Assembly (NCBI RefSeq): GCF_900188095.1
Contig: NZ_FZOT01000005.1
Location: forward strand, 124,001-188,000
Origin: Noviherbaspirillum humi
GTDB lineage: Bacteria > Pseudomonadota > Gammaproteobacteria > Burkholderiales > Burkholderiaceae_D
Length of the DNA stretch: 64,000 nucleotides
Reading direction: 5' to 3'
Position numbers and translations under genes: made by a program. Below, one piece after another: positions 26,686 through 36,889 of this stretch. The notes beneath the pieces were generated by a model. It ran no database searches. It worked only from the letters and a program-made list of their open reading frames with translations, and had not been told where the DNA came from. How positions within the stretch are numbered: position 1 is the stretch's first letter; each line of letters starts with the position of its first letter.

Positions 26686-27240
26686 ATGCGGCTTTTCCTG
26701 ATCCGGCATCCGAGACCTGCAGTCGATCCGGACATCTGCTATGGCAGCAGCGATATCGCTGTCGCGCACAAAGAGATGACGACTGCATCGGCCCGGCTCC
26801 TGCCTCAACTGCCGAAAGGCGTTCCGGTCTTCTCCAGCCCTTTGCGGCGCTGCGCCGCCTTTGCCGAAACGATCGCAGCGGCGCTCGGTTCTTCCTTCCC
26901 GCAATGCGATGCGCGCCTGATGGAAATGGATTTCGGCGCTTGGGAAATGCAGCGCTGGGACGACATCCCGCGCGCCGAAGTCGATGCCTGGGCCGCCGAC
27001 CTCGCCGGCTTTCGGCCCGGTGGCGGCGAGACGGTGCGGGAGGTCGCGCAGCGGGTGCTGGACTTCCGTGCCGAGCTCCTGAACGCTCGCCTGCCGCAGG
27101 CGCTGGTGGTCGCCCATGCCGGCACCATCCGGCTGCTGCTGGCCGCGCGCGATTCGCAGGCGGCCGAAGCAGTGGCGCTCAGCGCCGCGGGCGCGGCCCA
27201 TGGCATCGCCTATGGCGAGCTGATCCTCATCGAGGCCTGA
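26686..27240 (+). CDS. cobC: alpha-ribazole phosphatase-type histidine phosphatase
   Basis: A 184-residue histidine phosphatase: LIRHPRP gives the RHxR-like catalytic loop (RHP), SSPLRRC follows, EMDFGAWE holds the acid residue and VVAHAGTIR the second histidine. In this context it most likely removes phosphate from alpha-ribazole-5'-phosphate or from cobalamin phosphate. The family is broad, so the context is the main evidence for the name. Confidence 0.88.
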   Translation: MRLFLIRHPRPAVDPDICYGSSDIAVAHKEMTTASARLLPQLPKGVPVFSSPLRRCAAFAETIAAALGSSFPQCDARLMEMDFGAWEMQRWDDIPRAEVDAWAADLAGFRPGGGETVREVAQRVLDFRAELLNARLPQALVVAHAGTIRLLLAARDSQAAEAVALSAAGAAHGIAYGELILIEA

Positions 27241-27249
27241 CACTTTCAA

Positions 27250-27279
27250 TTGCTTCGCACTACGGTAGTGCACTACAAT
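27250..27279 (+). promoter_or_regulatory. putative sigma70 promoter of btuB
   Basis: TTGCTT (27250-27255) and TACAAT (27274-27279) are 18 bp apart, placing transcription start near 27286, at the 5' edge of the riboswitch. The spacer holds the palindrome GCACTAC-G-GTAGTGC. Confidence 0.55.
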
Positions 27280-27287
27280 GGCCGCGT

Positions 27288-27485
27288 TCTGGTGCCCGCG
27301 TGCTGTTCATGCACGCAGTTAAACGGGAAACACGGCGCCTTTCTCCAAGCGAAAGGCCAACGTGTGCTGCCCCCGCAACGGTAAGCAGGCGTCGGCGCGC
27401 AAGCGTCCGACGGGTTCTCTCAAGGCCACTGTGCAGATGCATGGGAAGGCGAGCGGACCGGCCTGTCAGCCCGGATACCGGCCAG
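27288..27485 (+). ncRNA. cobalamin riboswitch in the btuB leader
   Basis: The leader shows the landmark boxes of the B12 riboswitch in order: GGTGCC near the 5' end, GTTAAACGGGAAA, GCTGCCCCCGCAACGGTAAG, the B12 box GCCACTG...GGGAAGGC, and the closing GTCAGCCCGGATACCGGCC. It lies 95 bases before the btuB start codon. Adenosylcobalamin binding is expected to reduce expression of btuB and downstream uptake genes. Confidence 0.95.
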
Positions 27486-27578
27486 GACGGGAAGAAGCAT
27501 CGCCGACGCGAGCCGGCGCTTCTGTTTTTGGCCCGGCATGCGGGGAAGCGCGCCGGGCAACACCATTACCGACCACTC

Positions 27579-29582
27579 ATGACCAAAACCGCACTTCGCC
27601 GTGCCTTCCCTGCCTGGGGAACGCATGCGCTCGTACCCGCTTTCGCCGCCTTTTCCGTCTTGCCTGCCTGCATGGCGCAAGCCCAGACCGCCGAGGGCCA
27701 ATCCTTGCCGCCGGTGACCGTCACCGCCTCCCGTTTCCCGAGCGATCCGGCTGCCGCACCGATCGGCGCCACCGTCATCACCGCCGAGGACATCCGCGCC
27801 GCCGGGATCAACAACGTCAATGAAGCGATCCGCAAGCTGGGCGGCGTGTTCGGCCGCCAGAGCACCACCGGCACCCAGGATTACTCCCTCGACCTGCGCG
27901 GCTTCGGCGGCAGCAGCGACCAGAACCTGGTGATTCTGGTGGACGGCATCCGCCTCTCCGAGAATGAGTTGTCGAACGCGCTGACTTCTTCCGTGCCGGT
28001 CGAGTTGGTGGAGCGCATCGAGATCGTGCGCGGCGGCAGCAGCGTGCTGTACGGCGAAGGCGCCACCGGCGGCACCATCCAGATCATCACCAAGCGCGGT
28101 CCGCGGCAGGGCACGCGCGGCACCGTGGTGGCCGAGGTTGGCAATTTCGGCCATCGCGAACTGCGCGGCTATGCAGCCAAGGGCTGGGATGGCTTTTCCA
28201 TCGATGCCAGCATCGGCACGCTGCAGACCGACAACTACCGCGACAACAACCGCCTGAAGCAAGGCAACTTCAGCGGCGGCATGCAGTGGTCCTTCGATCA
28301 GGGCCGGGCCGGCCTGCGCGTCGATTCCCTGCGCCAGGATTCGCGCTTCGCCGGGTCCCTGACGCTGGCCCAGTTTCTCGCCAATCCACGCCAGACCACG
28401 TCGCCGGGCGATTTCGGTTCCAACGACGTGGACCGCTTCACCTTCTTCGCCGAGCGCCGCATCGGATCGGTCGATCTGGCGGCGGAACTGTCGCGCCGGG
28501 AGAAGACCAACCGCGGCAATTTCGAAAGCGGCTTCGGCACTTTCGTGTCGCGCGCCGACAGCCGCTACACCCAGTTCTCGCCGCGCCTGCGCCAGACCTC
28601 GAACTTCGGCGCCATCAGCAATGAAGTGGTGACCGGCCTCGATTTCGGGCGCTGGTCGCGCCGCACCGACAGCAGCTTCGGCGGCTTCCCCTCGAGCGCC
28701 GCCGACGCATCCCAGCGCTCCGCCGCCTTCTATGTGCGCGATGAAATCCGTACCGGCGGGTTGCGCGTGGCGGCCGGCGTGCGCGCTGAAAAATTCAGCA
28801 AGGACTTCAGCGATCCGCTCAGCTTCAGCAATACCGGCTACCAGCGCGATCACCGGCTCAATGCCTGGGACCTGCAGGCCAGCTATCGCGTCATGCCCAG
28901 GTTCGACGTCTTCGGCAAGGCTGGCCGCAGCTACCGCGTGGCCAACGTCGACGAAAATGCGCTCACGCCGGTGCTGAACCAGGCGCTGGAGCCGCAGACT
29001 TCGCGCGACCTGGAGATCGGCGCCACCCTCGGCGATGCGGCCGGCAAGGCCACCGTGCGCGCCTTCCGGCATCGGCTCAACAACGAGATCTTCTTCGATC
29101 CGACCATCGGTTTCGGCGGCGCCAACGTCAACCTCGATCCGACCCGGCGCGAGGGCGTGGAGCTGGAAGCCAGCACCCGCATCGGCAAGGCTTATGCGCT
29201 GAAGGCGGTGCTGCAGCATGTCTCGGCCAAATTCACCGACGGTCCGAACGCCGGACGCGAGGTGGTGCTGGTGCCGCGCAATACCGCGCTGCTGCGCATG
29301 TCGTGGATGCCGGGGAACGGCCACAGCGCCGATGTCGGTGTGCAATGGGTGGATTCGCAGCGCTATGGCGGCGACTTCGGCAATACCTGCTCGGCGCGCA
29401 TTCCTTCCTTCGCCACGGTGGACGGCCGCTACGCGCTGCGCCGCGGGCCATGGGAATTCGCGCTCGTCGGCACCAACCTGGCGAACCGGGATTATTTCAG
29501 CAATGCCTTCGGCGCCTGCCGCAGCGGCATCTATCCCGAGAACGGCCGCCAGCTGAAGCTGTCCGCGCGCTACGATTTCTGA
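27579..29582 (+). CDS. btuB: TonB-dependent outer-membrane receptor for cobalamin
   Basis: A 667-residue outer-membrane receptor. A signal peptide (cleaved after ACMAQAQ) precedes the TonB box-like region (LPPVTVTASRFP), a plug domain with NLVILVDGIRL, IEIVRGGSSVLYGEGA and GTIQIITK, and a 22-strand barrel ending in the aromatic LSARYDF. The riboswitch upstream and the btu/cob genes downstream identify cobalamin as substrate. The frame is open far upstream of 27579, but the riboswitch occupies that region, so ATG 27579 is used. Confidence 0.95.
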   Translation: MTKTALRRAFPAWGTHALVPAFAAFSVLPACMAQAQTAEGQSLPPVTVTASRFPSDPAAAPIGATVITAEDIRAAGINNVNEAIRKLGGVFGRQSTTGTQDYSLDLRGFGGSSDQNLVILVDGIRLSENELSNALTSSVPVELVERIEIVRGGSSVLYGEGATGGTIQIITKRGPRQGTRGTVVAEVGNFGHRELRGYAAKGWDGFSIDASIGTLQTDNYRDNNRLKQGNFSGGMQWSFDQGRAGLRVDSLRQDSRFAGSLTLAQFLANPRQTTSPGDFGSNDVDRFTFFAERRIGSVDLAAELSRREKTNRGNFESGFGTFVSRADSRYTQFSPRLRQTSNFGAISNEVVTGLDFGRWSRRTDSSFGGFPSSAADASQRSAAFYVRDEIRTGGLRVAAGVRAEKFSKDFSDPLSFSNTGYQRDHRLNAWDLQASYRVMPRFDVFGKAGRSYRVANVDENALTPVLNQALEPQTSRDLEIGATLGDAAGKATVRAFRHRLNNEIFFDPTIGFGGANVNLDPTRREGVELEASTRIGKAYALKAVLQHVSAKFTDGPNAGREVVLVPRNTALLRMSWMPGNGHSADVGVQWVDSQRYGGDFGNTCSARIPSFATVDGRYALRRGPWEFALVGTNLANRDYFSNAFGACRSGIYPENGRQLKLSARYDF

Positions 29583-29659
29583 TAACCGGGGACGGCTGTT
29601 ACCGCGTCCGGTCTGCCTCCGATAGCGGCGGGCCGGACGTTCATTGAAGAAAGGCCGGC

Positions 29660-30706
29660 ATGACCGCCGAACCGAGCACCAACGCCAGCGCTTTTCATGG
29701 CCTTGCCCGCAGGAGAGGCTGGGCCATGCTGTGCGGCCTTGCCCTGGCGGCGGCGCTCAGCCTCCTGGCGGCCTGCCTTGCCGGCTCGGTGGCGATCGAT
29801 CCGGCCGATATGCTCGCCCTCATCGGGCGGGCCTCCCCGGACGAAGCGCACTCGCTCGCGGCGTCGCTGCTGGCGCTCAGGCTGGAGCGGGCGCTGTCCG
29901 CCTTCGCCACCGGCGCCATGCTGGCGCTGGCTGGCACCCTGATGCAGGCCCTGCTGCGCAATCCGCTCGCCGATCCCTATGTGCTCGGCCTGTCGGGCGG
30001 CGCCGCCGTCGGCGCGCTGTTGGCCATGCTGCTCGGCGCGGCCGCCTGGCTGATCGATGTGTCCGCCTTCGCCGGCGCCATGCTCGTCGCCGGTCTGATC
30101 TTCCTGTTCGCCTGGCGCGATCTGCGCGCCGGATTGTCCGAAGCCAACGGCCCCTTGCTGCTGCTGACCGGCGTGATCCTTGCCGCCGGCTGCGGCGCGC
30201 TGGTGACGCTGATGCTGTCGCTGGCCCCCGAAGGCCGGCTGCGCGGCATGGTGTTCTGGCTGGTCGGCGATTTGTCGGCGACGCCGCTGCGGCTGTTTCC
30301 CTGGGCGGTGCTCGGCGCCGCCCTCGTCTTTGGTCTGCGCGCGGCGCGCGACATCAACCTCATGGCCTTGCATGCGGAGGGCGCCGTCGCGCTCGGCGTG
30401 CCCGTCGGCCGCCTGCGCCAGCGGATTTTCGCCTGCGCCGCCCTGCTGACGGCGGCGGCGGTAAGCAATGCCGGCAGCATCGGCTTCGTCGGCCTGCTCG
30501 TGCCGCATGCCTGCCGCTTCGCCCTCGGCCCCGATCACCGCCTGCTGCTGCCGGCGGCAACCCTTTCCGGCGGCGCCTTCCTGGTGCTGGCCGATACGCT
30601 GGCGCGCACCGCGGTGGCGCCGCAGCAGTTGCCGGTGGGCGTCGTCACTGCCTTGATCGGCGTGCCGGTCTTCCTCCTGCAACTGCATCAGGCGAGGCGG
30701 CGTTGA
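29660..30706 (+). CDS. btuC: cobalamin ABC transporter permease (FecCD family)
   Basis: A 348-residue inner-membrane permease of the FecCD family. The signature RLERALSAFATGAMLALAGT, QALLRNPLADPYVLGLSGGA and the C-terminal GSIGFVGLLVPHACR are family motifs, with about ten membrane segments. It forms the channel with BtuD. The BtuD start codon overlaps its stop. Context gives cobalamin rather than iron-siderophore as substrate. Confidence 0.92.
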   Translation: MTAEPSTNASAFHGLARRRGWAMLCGLALAAALSLLAACLAGSVAIDPADMLALIGRASPDEAHSLAASLLALRLERALSAFATGAMLALAGTLMQALLRNPLADPYVLGLSGGAAVGALLAMLLGAAAWLIDVSAFAGAMLVAGLIFLFAWRDLRAGLSEANGPLLLLTGVILAAGCGALVTLMLSLAPEGRLRGMVFWLVGDLSATPLRLFPWAVLGAALVFGLRAARDINLMALHAEGAVALGVPVGRLRQRIFACAALLTAAAVSNAGSIGFVGLLVPHACRFALGPDHRLLLPAATLSGGAFLVLADTLARTAVAPQQLPVGVVTALIGVPVFLLQLHQARRR

Positions 30707-31482
30707 TTCTGCGCGCGCATCAGCTCGGCCTGCGCGTCGGCCAGCGCCTGCTAGTGCAGGGGCTCGATTGGACGATAAATCCGGGCGAATGCTGGAGCCT
30801 CATCGGCCGCAACGGCGCCGGCAAGAGCACGCTGCTGCGAGCATTGGCCGGCCTGCGCGAGCCGGACGGCGGCGAGATTCTGCTGGATGGGCAGCCCTTG
30901 CCGGCGTGGCAGCCGCTGGCGCTCGCCCGGCGCCGCGCCTTCCTGTCTCAGGGCCGGCAGGATGCCTTCGGCTACCGTGTCATGGAACTCGTGCTGGCCG
31001 CGCGCCATCCCTATCAGGCTGCCAATTACTGGGAGTCCGACGCCGATCATTCGTTTGCGCTGCGCTCGCTGCAGGCGCTGGACGTGGCGCATCTCGCTGG
31101 GCGCGACATACGCACGCTGTCCGGCGGCGAACGGCAACGGGTGGCGATCGCCGCCGTGCTGGCCCAGGACACGCCGCTGCTGCTGCTGGACGAGCCGACC
31201 AGCGCGCTCGACCTTGCCCATCAGATGCAGGTGCTGCGGCTGCTGCGCCGGCTGTGCCGCGAGGAGGGCAGGTCGGTGGTGCTGGTCGGACATGACCTGA
31301 ACCTGCTGCATGACGTGGCCAGCCATGCGCTGCTGCTGATGGAGGGCGGCGCCTGGCATGGTGGCACGGTCGACGAGGCAATGACGCCTGCGCTGCTCGG
31401 CGCCTGCCTCGGCCATCCGGTGCAAGCGTTGCGGCACGAAGGGCGGGTGGTCTTCCTGCCCGGCGGGGATGTTCAGGAGTGA
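30703..31482 (+). CDS. btuD: cobalamin ABC transporter ATPase, TTG start
   Basis: A 259-residue ABC ATPase with Walker A GRNGAGKST, signature LSGGERQR, Walker B LLLLDEPTSALD and the H-loop VGHDLN. No ATG lies near the domain start; a TTG at 30703 overlaps the btuC stop as TTGA, and the protein begins LILRAHQLGLRVGQR, which is the right place for a BtuD/FecE-like N-terminus. Starting at the TTG makes it coupled to btuC and gives normal length. Confidence 0.9.
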   Translation: MILRAHQLGLRVGQRLLVQGLDWTINPGECWSLIGRNGAGKSTLLRALAGLREPDGGEILLDGQPLPAWQPLALARRRAFLSQGRQDAFGYRVMELVLAARHPYQAANYWESDADHSFALRSLQALDVAHLAGRDIRTLSGGERQRVAIAAVLAQDTPLLLLDEPTSALDLAHQMQVLRLLRRLCREEGRSVVLVGHDLNLLHDVASHALLLMEGGAWHGGTVDEAMTPALLGACLGHPVQALRHEGRVVFLPGGDVQE

Positions 31483-31489
31483 ACCCGTG

Positions 31490-32101
31490 ATGGAAACAAC
31501 CGATAACGCCTGTCCCCCAAAGCCGGTTGAAACGCCCGCGCGCAGCCTGATTCTCGGCGGCGTCCGCTCGGGCAAGAGCGCTCATGCCGAAGCCCTGGCG
31601 CGCCAGGCCGGGTCGGCGGGCAGGGAAGTGGTGGTGATCGCCACCGCCCATGCTGGCGATGAGGAAATGGCGCGCCGCATCGCGATGCATCGGGAGCGGC
31701 GCGATGCGCGCTGGATCACGATCGAGGAACCGCTGCGCCTGGGCGCCGCGTTGCGCCAGTGGTGCGGGCCGCAGCGCGTCGTGGTGGTGGATTGCCTCAA
31801 CGTATGGCTGTCCAATCTGCTGTTTGCCGAAGGCGGTGAATACCCTGAAGTGGGGCGGGTCGCGGCGCCCGACTGCTTCGCCGCCGAGCGGGCCGATTTG
31901 CTCGCCGCGCTGCAGGCCCCCGCCGGCGATGTCATCCTGGTGGCCAATGAAGTCGGTCTGGGTGTCGTGCCGATGGGCGCCGTGTCGCGCTTCTTCGTCG
32001 ACGAGGCCGGTCGCCTGAACCAGGCTCTGGCCGCACTGTGCGAGAACGTCGACCTGATCGTTGCCGGTTTGCCGCTGCGCCTGAAGGCGACGTCATGCTG
32101 A
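31490..32101 (+). CDS. cobU: adenosylcobinamide kinase / cobinamide-phosphate guanylyltransferase
   Basis: A 203-residue bifunctional enzyme that phosphorylates cobinamide and transfers GMP to it, feeding CobS. The P-loop is GGVRSGKSAHAE, with VIATAHAGDEEMARRI, a guanylyl-binding histidine (HRERRD) and VVDCLNVWLSN. An AGGAG nine bases upstream favours ATG 31490 over the earlier ATG at 31469, which overlaps btuD. It completes the CobU-CobS-CobT-CobC set of the nucleotide loop branch. Confidence 0.95.
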   Translation: METTDNACPPKPVETPARSLILGGVRSGKSAHAEALARQAGSAGREVVVIATAHAGDEEMARRIAMHRERRDARWITIEEPLRLGAALRQWCGPQRVVVVDCLNVWLSNLLFAEGGEYPEVGRVAAPDCFAAERADLLAALQAPAGDVILVANEVGLGVVPMGAVSRFFVDEAGRLNQALAALCENVDLIVAGLPLRLKATSC

Positions 32102-32186
32102 TTCGCCGTACCTGGGCGCATGTCACCGTGCGGTGTGATCAGGCTCGCTGGAGCCGCTGGCGCCCGCTTGCGAATGGAGGGAATCC

Positions 32187-33089
32187 ATGACGTGTTGGTT
32201 TCATCGCTGCGCAGCCATCCTGCTCGCCGTCGCGGCGCTGCCCGCGCTGGCGGAGGTCAGCGCGCGAGACGATGCCGGCAACGAAGTGCGGCTGGCGCAG
32301 CCAGCGCGGCGCGTCGTCTCGCTGTCGCCGCACGCTACCGAGCTGCTGTTCGCCGCCAGCGCCGGCGAGCGCATCGTCGGCGCGGTCGACTACAGCGACT
32401 ATCCACCGGCGGCGCGCAGGATTCCGCGGGTCGGCGATAACCAGCACCTCGACATCGAGCGCATCCTGGCGTTGAAGCCGGACCTTCTGGTGGCGTGGCT
32501 GCACGGCGCCGCTGCCAAACAGCTCGACAGCCTGCGCCGGCTCGGCATCCCGATCTTCCAGAGCGAGCCGCGCCGGCTGGCGGATATCCCGGACAGCGTC
32601 GCCCGGCTGGGCGCGCTGCTCGGCACCGATGCGCAGGCGAAGGCCGCCGCCGGCGGCATGCAGGGTCAGATCGAGCGCCTGACGCGGGACTACGGCGCGA
32701 AGCCGAAGGTGCGGGTGTTCTACCAGGTGTGGGAGCGGCCGCTCTATACGCTCAATGGCCAGCATATCGTCAGCGACGCCATCCGCCTGTGCGGCGGCGA
32801 AAACGTCTTCGGCGGGCTCAGCGTCATCGCGCCCATGGTCAGCGCCGAGGCGGTGCTGCTGGAGAACCCGGAAGCCATCATCAGCGCCGACAAAAAGGAC
32901 AGGGGCGCCATCAGCCTGGAGCACTGGAAGCAGTATCCCGGCCTGACCGCGGCGAGGCGCGGCAACCTGTTCATCCTCGACGCCGACGAGATCAACCGCG
33001 CCGGTCCGCGCATGATCGATGCCGCCGGCGTGCTATGCAACAAGCTGGAACTGGCGCGCTCGCGGCGGAAGGACGTGCCGCCACGGTGA
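32187..33089 (+). CDS. btuF: cobalamin ABC transporter substrate-binding protein
   Basis: A 300-residue periplasmic binding protein (helical-backbone type). A signal peptide (ILLAVAALPALA) is followed by RVVSLSPHATELLFA, VGAVDYSDYPP and LKPDLLVAW, all typical of BtuF. It delivers B12 to BtuCD. Placed last in the cluster, 85 bases after cobU. Confidence 0.93.
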   Translation: MTCWFHRCAAILLAVAALPALAEVSARDDAGNEVRLAQPARRVVSLSPHATELLFAASAGERIVGAVDYSDYPPAARRIPRVGDNQHLDIERILALKPDLLVAWLHGAAAKQLDSLRRLGIPIFQSEPRRLADIPDSVARLGALLGTDAQAKAAAGGMQGQIERLTRDYGAKPKVRVFYQVWERPLYTLNGQHIVSDAIRLCGGENVFGGLSVIAPMVSAEAVLLENPEAIISADKKDRGAISLEHWKQYPGLTAARRGNLFILDADEINRAGPRMIDAAGVLCNKLELARSRRKDVPPR

Positions 33090-33180
33090 CCGGAACAGCT
33101 GTCTCACGGGCCACGGAAGTTGAAGAGATGCAATCCTGCCATGTTATTCTTGCATCCGGTCCAATCGCCGTGGAGGAAGC

Positions 33181-33792
33181 ATGCCCGTTATCGTCGTCGC
33201 CAATCCCAAGGGTGGTGTCGGCAAAAGCACCATTGCCACCAACCTGGCCGGCTACCTGGCGCGCCAGGGCCATGGCGTGATGCTGGGCGACATCGACCTG
33301 CAGCAATCGTCGCGTTCCTGGCTGTCGCTGCGCCCCGCCAGCCTGCCTGCGATCGCGCCCTGGGACATCCTCGAAGACGGCAGCGCCAAGCCGCCGAAAG
33401 GCACCACCCATGTGGTGCTGGATACCCCGGCTGGCTTCGACGGCCCGCGCGCGGAGCAGGTCCTGGCCATGGCGCACAAGGTCATCGTGCCGCTGCAGGC
33501 CTCGATGTTCGACATCCTCGCCACCCAGGCCTTCCTGCAGCGGCTGCGCGAGCGGGGCAGCGTCGCCGCCGGCGTGGTCGGCATGCGGGTCAATCCGCGC
33601 ACCAAGTCCGCCGAGCAGCTGGCGCACTATACCCGCACGCTGGGCGTGCCGATGCTGGGCTTCCTGCGCGATACGCAGAACTATGTGCAGCTGGCGGCGC
33701 ATGGCGCGACGCTGTGGGACGTGGCCCCCTCCCGCGTCGAGAAGGACCTCGAGCAATGGCAGGGACTGCTGCAGTGGCTGCAGCAGTCCTGA
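33181..33792 (+). CDS. ParA/MinD-like P-loop ATPase, no ParB partner
   Basis: A 203-residue deviant Walker A ATPase ([16 protein letters not shown]), with DIDLQQSS and VLDTPAG as the other nucleotide motifs. Homologues next to galU are frequent in betaproteobacteria and act, where studied, in positioning of protein clusters or cell poles rather than plasmids. There is no parB gene and no parS-like site was noticed. GGAGGA precedes the ATG. Function remains unknown. Confidence 0.85.
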   Translation: MPVIVVANPKGGVGKSTIATNLAGYLARQGHGVMLGDIDLQQSSRSWLSLRPASLPAIAPWDILEDGSAKPPKGTTHVVLDTPAGFDGPRAEQVLAMAHKVIVPLQASMFDILATQAFLQRLRERGSVAAGVVGMRVNPRTKSAEQLAHYTRTLGVPMLGFLRDTQNYVQLAAHGATLWDVAPSRVEKDLEQWQGLLQWLQQS

Positions 33793-33833
33793 ATCCGACA
33801 ACAATATCCAGAACAGAAGACCCGGAGAGAACT

Positions 33834-34721
33834 ATGGCAAATCAAACCATCCGCAAGGCGGTGTTCCCGGTGGCTGGCCTCGGCACCCGCTTTCTTCCCG
33901 CCACCAAGGCCAGCCCCAAGGAAATGCTGCCGGTCGTCGACAAGCCGCTGATCCAGTATGCGGTGGAGGAAGCGGTCGCCGCCGGCATGACCGAGATGAT
34001 TTTCATCACCGGACGCGGCAAGCGCTCCATCGAGGACCATTTCGACAAGGCCTACGAGCTGGAATCGGAACTGGCGCTGCGCAAGAAAATGGACGTGCTT
34101 GAGAGCGTGCAGAACATGCTGCCCAGGCACATCAACTGCGTCTACATCCGCCAGCCCGAAGCGCTCGGCCTCGGCCATGCGGTGCTGTGTGCCCGTCATG
34201 TGGTCGGCAACGAGCCTTTCGCGGTATTGCTGGCCGACGACCTGCTCGATGCACAGACGCCGGTGATCGGGCAGATGGCAAACGTGTACGACTACTACCG
34301 CTGCTCGGTGCTCGGCGTGCAGGATGTGCCGCGCGAAGACACGAAGAGCTACGGCATCGTCGATGCGCGCAAGATTGGGGAGCGGCTGGAGCAGCTCAAC
34401 GGCATCGTGGAGAAGCCGTCGCCGGAAAAGGCGCCTTCCACGCTGGCGGTGGTGGGCCGCTACATCCTGTCGCCGCGCATCTTCCACCACCTGGAAAAGG
34501 TGGAGCGGGGCGCCGGCGGCGAGATCCAGCTCACCGACGGCATCTCGGCGCTGCTGGCCGAGGAGCAGATCCTGGCGCATCGCTACGAAGGCAAGCGCTA
34601 CGATTGCGGCTCCAAGCTCGGCTACCTGCAGGCCACCATCGTGTTCGGCCAGCGCCATCCGGAAATCGGCACCGATTTCTCGAAATGGCTGCTCAGCCTG
34701 GCGGAGTCGCCGCAAATGTGA
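33834..34721 (+). CDS. galU: UTP-glucose-1-phosphate uridylyltransferase
   Basis: A 295-residue nucleotidyltransferase that makes UDP-glucose for envelope sugars. [21 protein letters not shown] holds the UTP-binding loop (residues ~11-30), with [14 protein letters not shown] and the [11 protein letters not shown] block further on. GGAGAG lies nine bases before ATG 33834. It follows the ParA-like gene by 41 bases and ends before a strong terminator. Confidence 0.97.
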   Translation: MANQTIRKAVFPVAGLGTRFLPATKASPKEMLPVVDKPLIQYAVEEAVAAGMTEMIFITGRGKRSIEDHFDKAYELESELALRKKMDVLESVQNMLPRHINCVYIRQPEALGLGHAVLCARHVVGNEPFAVLLADDLLDAQTPVIGQMANVYDYYRCSVLGVQDVPREDTKSYGIVDARKIGERLEQLNGIVEKPSPEKAPSTLAVVGRYILSPRIFHHLEKVERGAGGEIQLTDGISALLAEEQILAHRYEGKRYDCGSKLGYLQATIVFGQRHPEIGTDFSKWLLSLAESPQM

Positions 34722-34740
34722 ATCGAGTGGAATTGAAAGA

Positions 34741-34770
34741 AAAATGCCCGGCTTCCAGGCCGGGCATTTT
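34741..34770. terminator. bidirectional terminator between galU and panC
   Basis: AAAATGCCCGGC and GCCGGGCATTTT form a perfect 12-bp stem with a six-base loop between convergent genes; T-runs lie on both strands. Confidence 0.88.
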
Positions 34771-34798
34771 TACTTGCGGCGTTCGGCGCGAGACCGTA

Positions 34799-35686
<888 letters not shown>

Positions 35687-36565
35687 TCAGGCCGGTGAAT
35701 AGGAGAGGCGCACGTAGATCGGCGCGAAGGCTTCCGCCTGGGTGATCTCGATCAGCGTCTCCTTGGCCAGCTCCAGCAGGGCGATGAAATTCACCACCAC
35801 CACCGGCACGCCGCGCGAGGGATCGAAGAGTTCGGAAAACTCGACGAAACGGCTGGATTGCAGCCGGCGCAGGATGGCGGTCATGTGCTCGCGCACCGAC
35901 AATTCCTCGCGGCTGATGGTGTGGTGCTGGGTCAGCTTGGCGCGCTTGATCACGTCGGCCCAGGCCGCCTGCAGGTCGTTCAGGTTGACATCCGGCCAGC
36001 GCACGACGACGCTCTGGTCGATGTAGATCTGGGCGCGCACATAGTCGCGGCCGAGCTGGGGCAGGGCATCGATTTGCTGCGCCGCCAGCTTCATTTGTTC
36101 GTATTCCAGCAGGCGCCGCACCAGCTCGGCGCGAGGGTCTTCCGCTTCCTCCCCGGTATCGGCTTTCTTCACCGGCAGCAGCATGCGCGACTTGATTTCG
36201 ATGAGCATGGCCGCCATCAGCAGGTACTCGGAAGCGAGTTCCAGATTGCGCACCCGGATCTGCTCCACGTACTCCAGGTACTGCAGCGTGACCTGGGCCA
36301 TCGGGATGTCGAGGATGTTGAAGTTCTGCTTGCGGATCAGGTAGAGCAGCAGGTCGAGCGGGCCCTGGAAGGCTTCCAGGAACACTTCCAGCGCGTCGGG
36401 CGGGATGTAGAGGTCGGTAGGCAGCTTGAACAGCGGCTCCCCGTACAGCTTGGCGAAGGCCATGCCGTCCACGGTATCGGGTGTCGAATCCGGCTGGCCG
36501 GCGAGTGCCGCTTCAGGCGCGTCGGGCGGCAGCGCCGGCAGCGGCGCTTCCTGCGGTTTGCTCAC
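35687..36565 (-). CDS. scpA: segregation and condensation protein A
   Basis: A 292-residue kleisin that links the heads of SMC with ScpB in chromosome segregation. After a ~35-residue Pro/Ala-rich leader comes FQGPLDLLLYLIRKQNFNILDIP, the conserved N-terminal kleisin segment, then EYLLMAAMLIEIKSRMLLP; the C-terminal winged helix follows. It is six bases downstream of the DUF3460 gene. scpB is not within the window. Confidence 0.94.
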   Translation of the reverse strand: MSKPQEAPLPALPPDAPEAALAGQPDSTPDTVDGMAFAKLYGEPLFKLPTDLYIPPDALEVFLEAFQGPLDLLLYLIRKQNFNILDIPMAQVTLQYLEYVEQIRVRNLELASEYLLMAAMLIEIKSRMLLPVKKADTGEEAEDPRAELVRRLLEYEQMKLAAQQIDALPQLGRDYVRAQIYIDQSVVVRWPDVNLNDLQAAWADVIKRAKLTQHHTISREELSVREHMTAILRRLQSSRFVEFSELFDPSRGVPVVVVNFIALLELAKETLIEITQAEAFAPIYVRLSYSPA

Positions 36566-36571
36566 GATGGC

Positions 36572-36769
36572 TTAGAGCTTGGACTGGTAGACGTAGCCGT
36601 TCTGCTTGACGCGCGATTCGGCGGCGCGTCGCTGGTTGTCGAGGTCGAGCGGGCCCTTGTCCCACAGCAGCAGGCGGCCATTGCGCTGCTTTTCCTCGAG
36701 GTTCGGGTCTTTCTGCTTCAGTTCCTTCAGGAACTTGGTGAAATCGGATTCGTATTCCTTGAGCTTCAT
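36572..36769 (-). CDS. DUF3460 family small protein
   Basis: A 65-residue basic, charged protein. KEYESDFTKFLKELKQKDPNLEE and the end QNGYVYQSKL match DUF3460, a short family I know from Burkholderiales, commonly just before scpA. Function is unknown. It is probably the first gene of DUF3460-scpA-panC. Confidence 0.85.
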   Translation of the reverse strand: MKLKEYESDFTKFLKELKQKDPNLEEKQRNGRLLLWDKGPLDLDNQRRAAESRVKQNGYVYQSKL

Positions 36770-36889
36770 GATGCACCACCGAAATGAAAGTGGCGGTATT
36801 TTACCTTGACTCGCCCAAGTTTCCGTTGAAGCGCTGACAATTCGGCGTTGGTTATGGGCAAAGAATTCCGGATGGGACGTTCTTTCACC

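Noticed and set aside
26163-27578. A long in-frame extension upstream of btuB
   Set aside because: It crosses cobS, cobC and the cobalamin riboswitch; the signal peptide begins at 27579.
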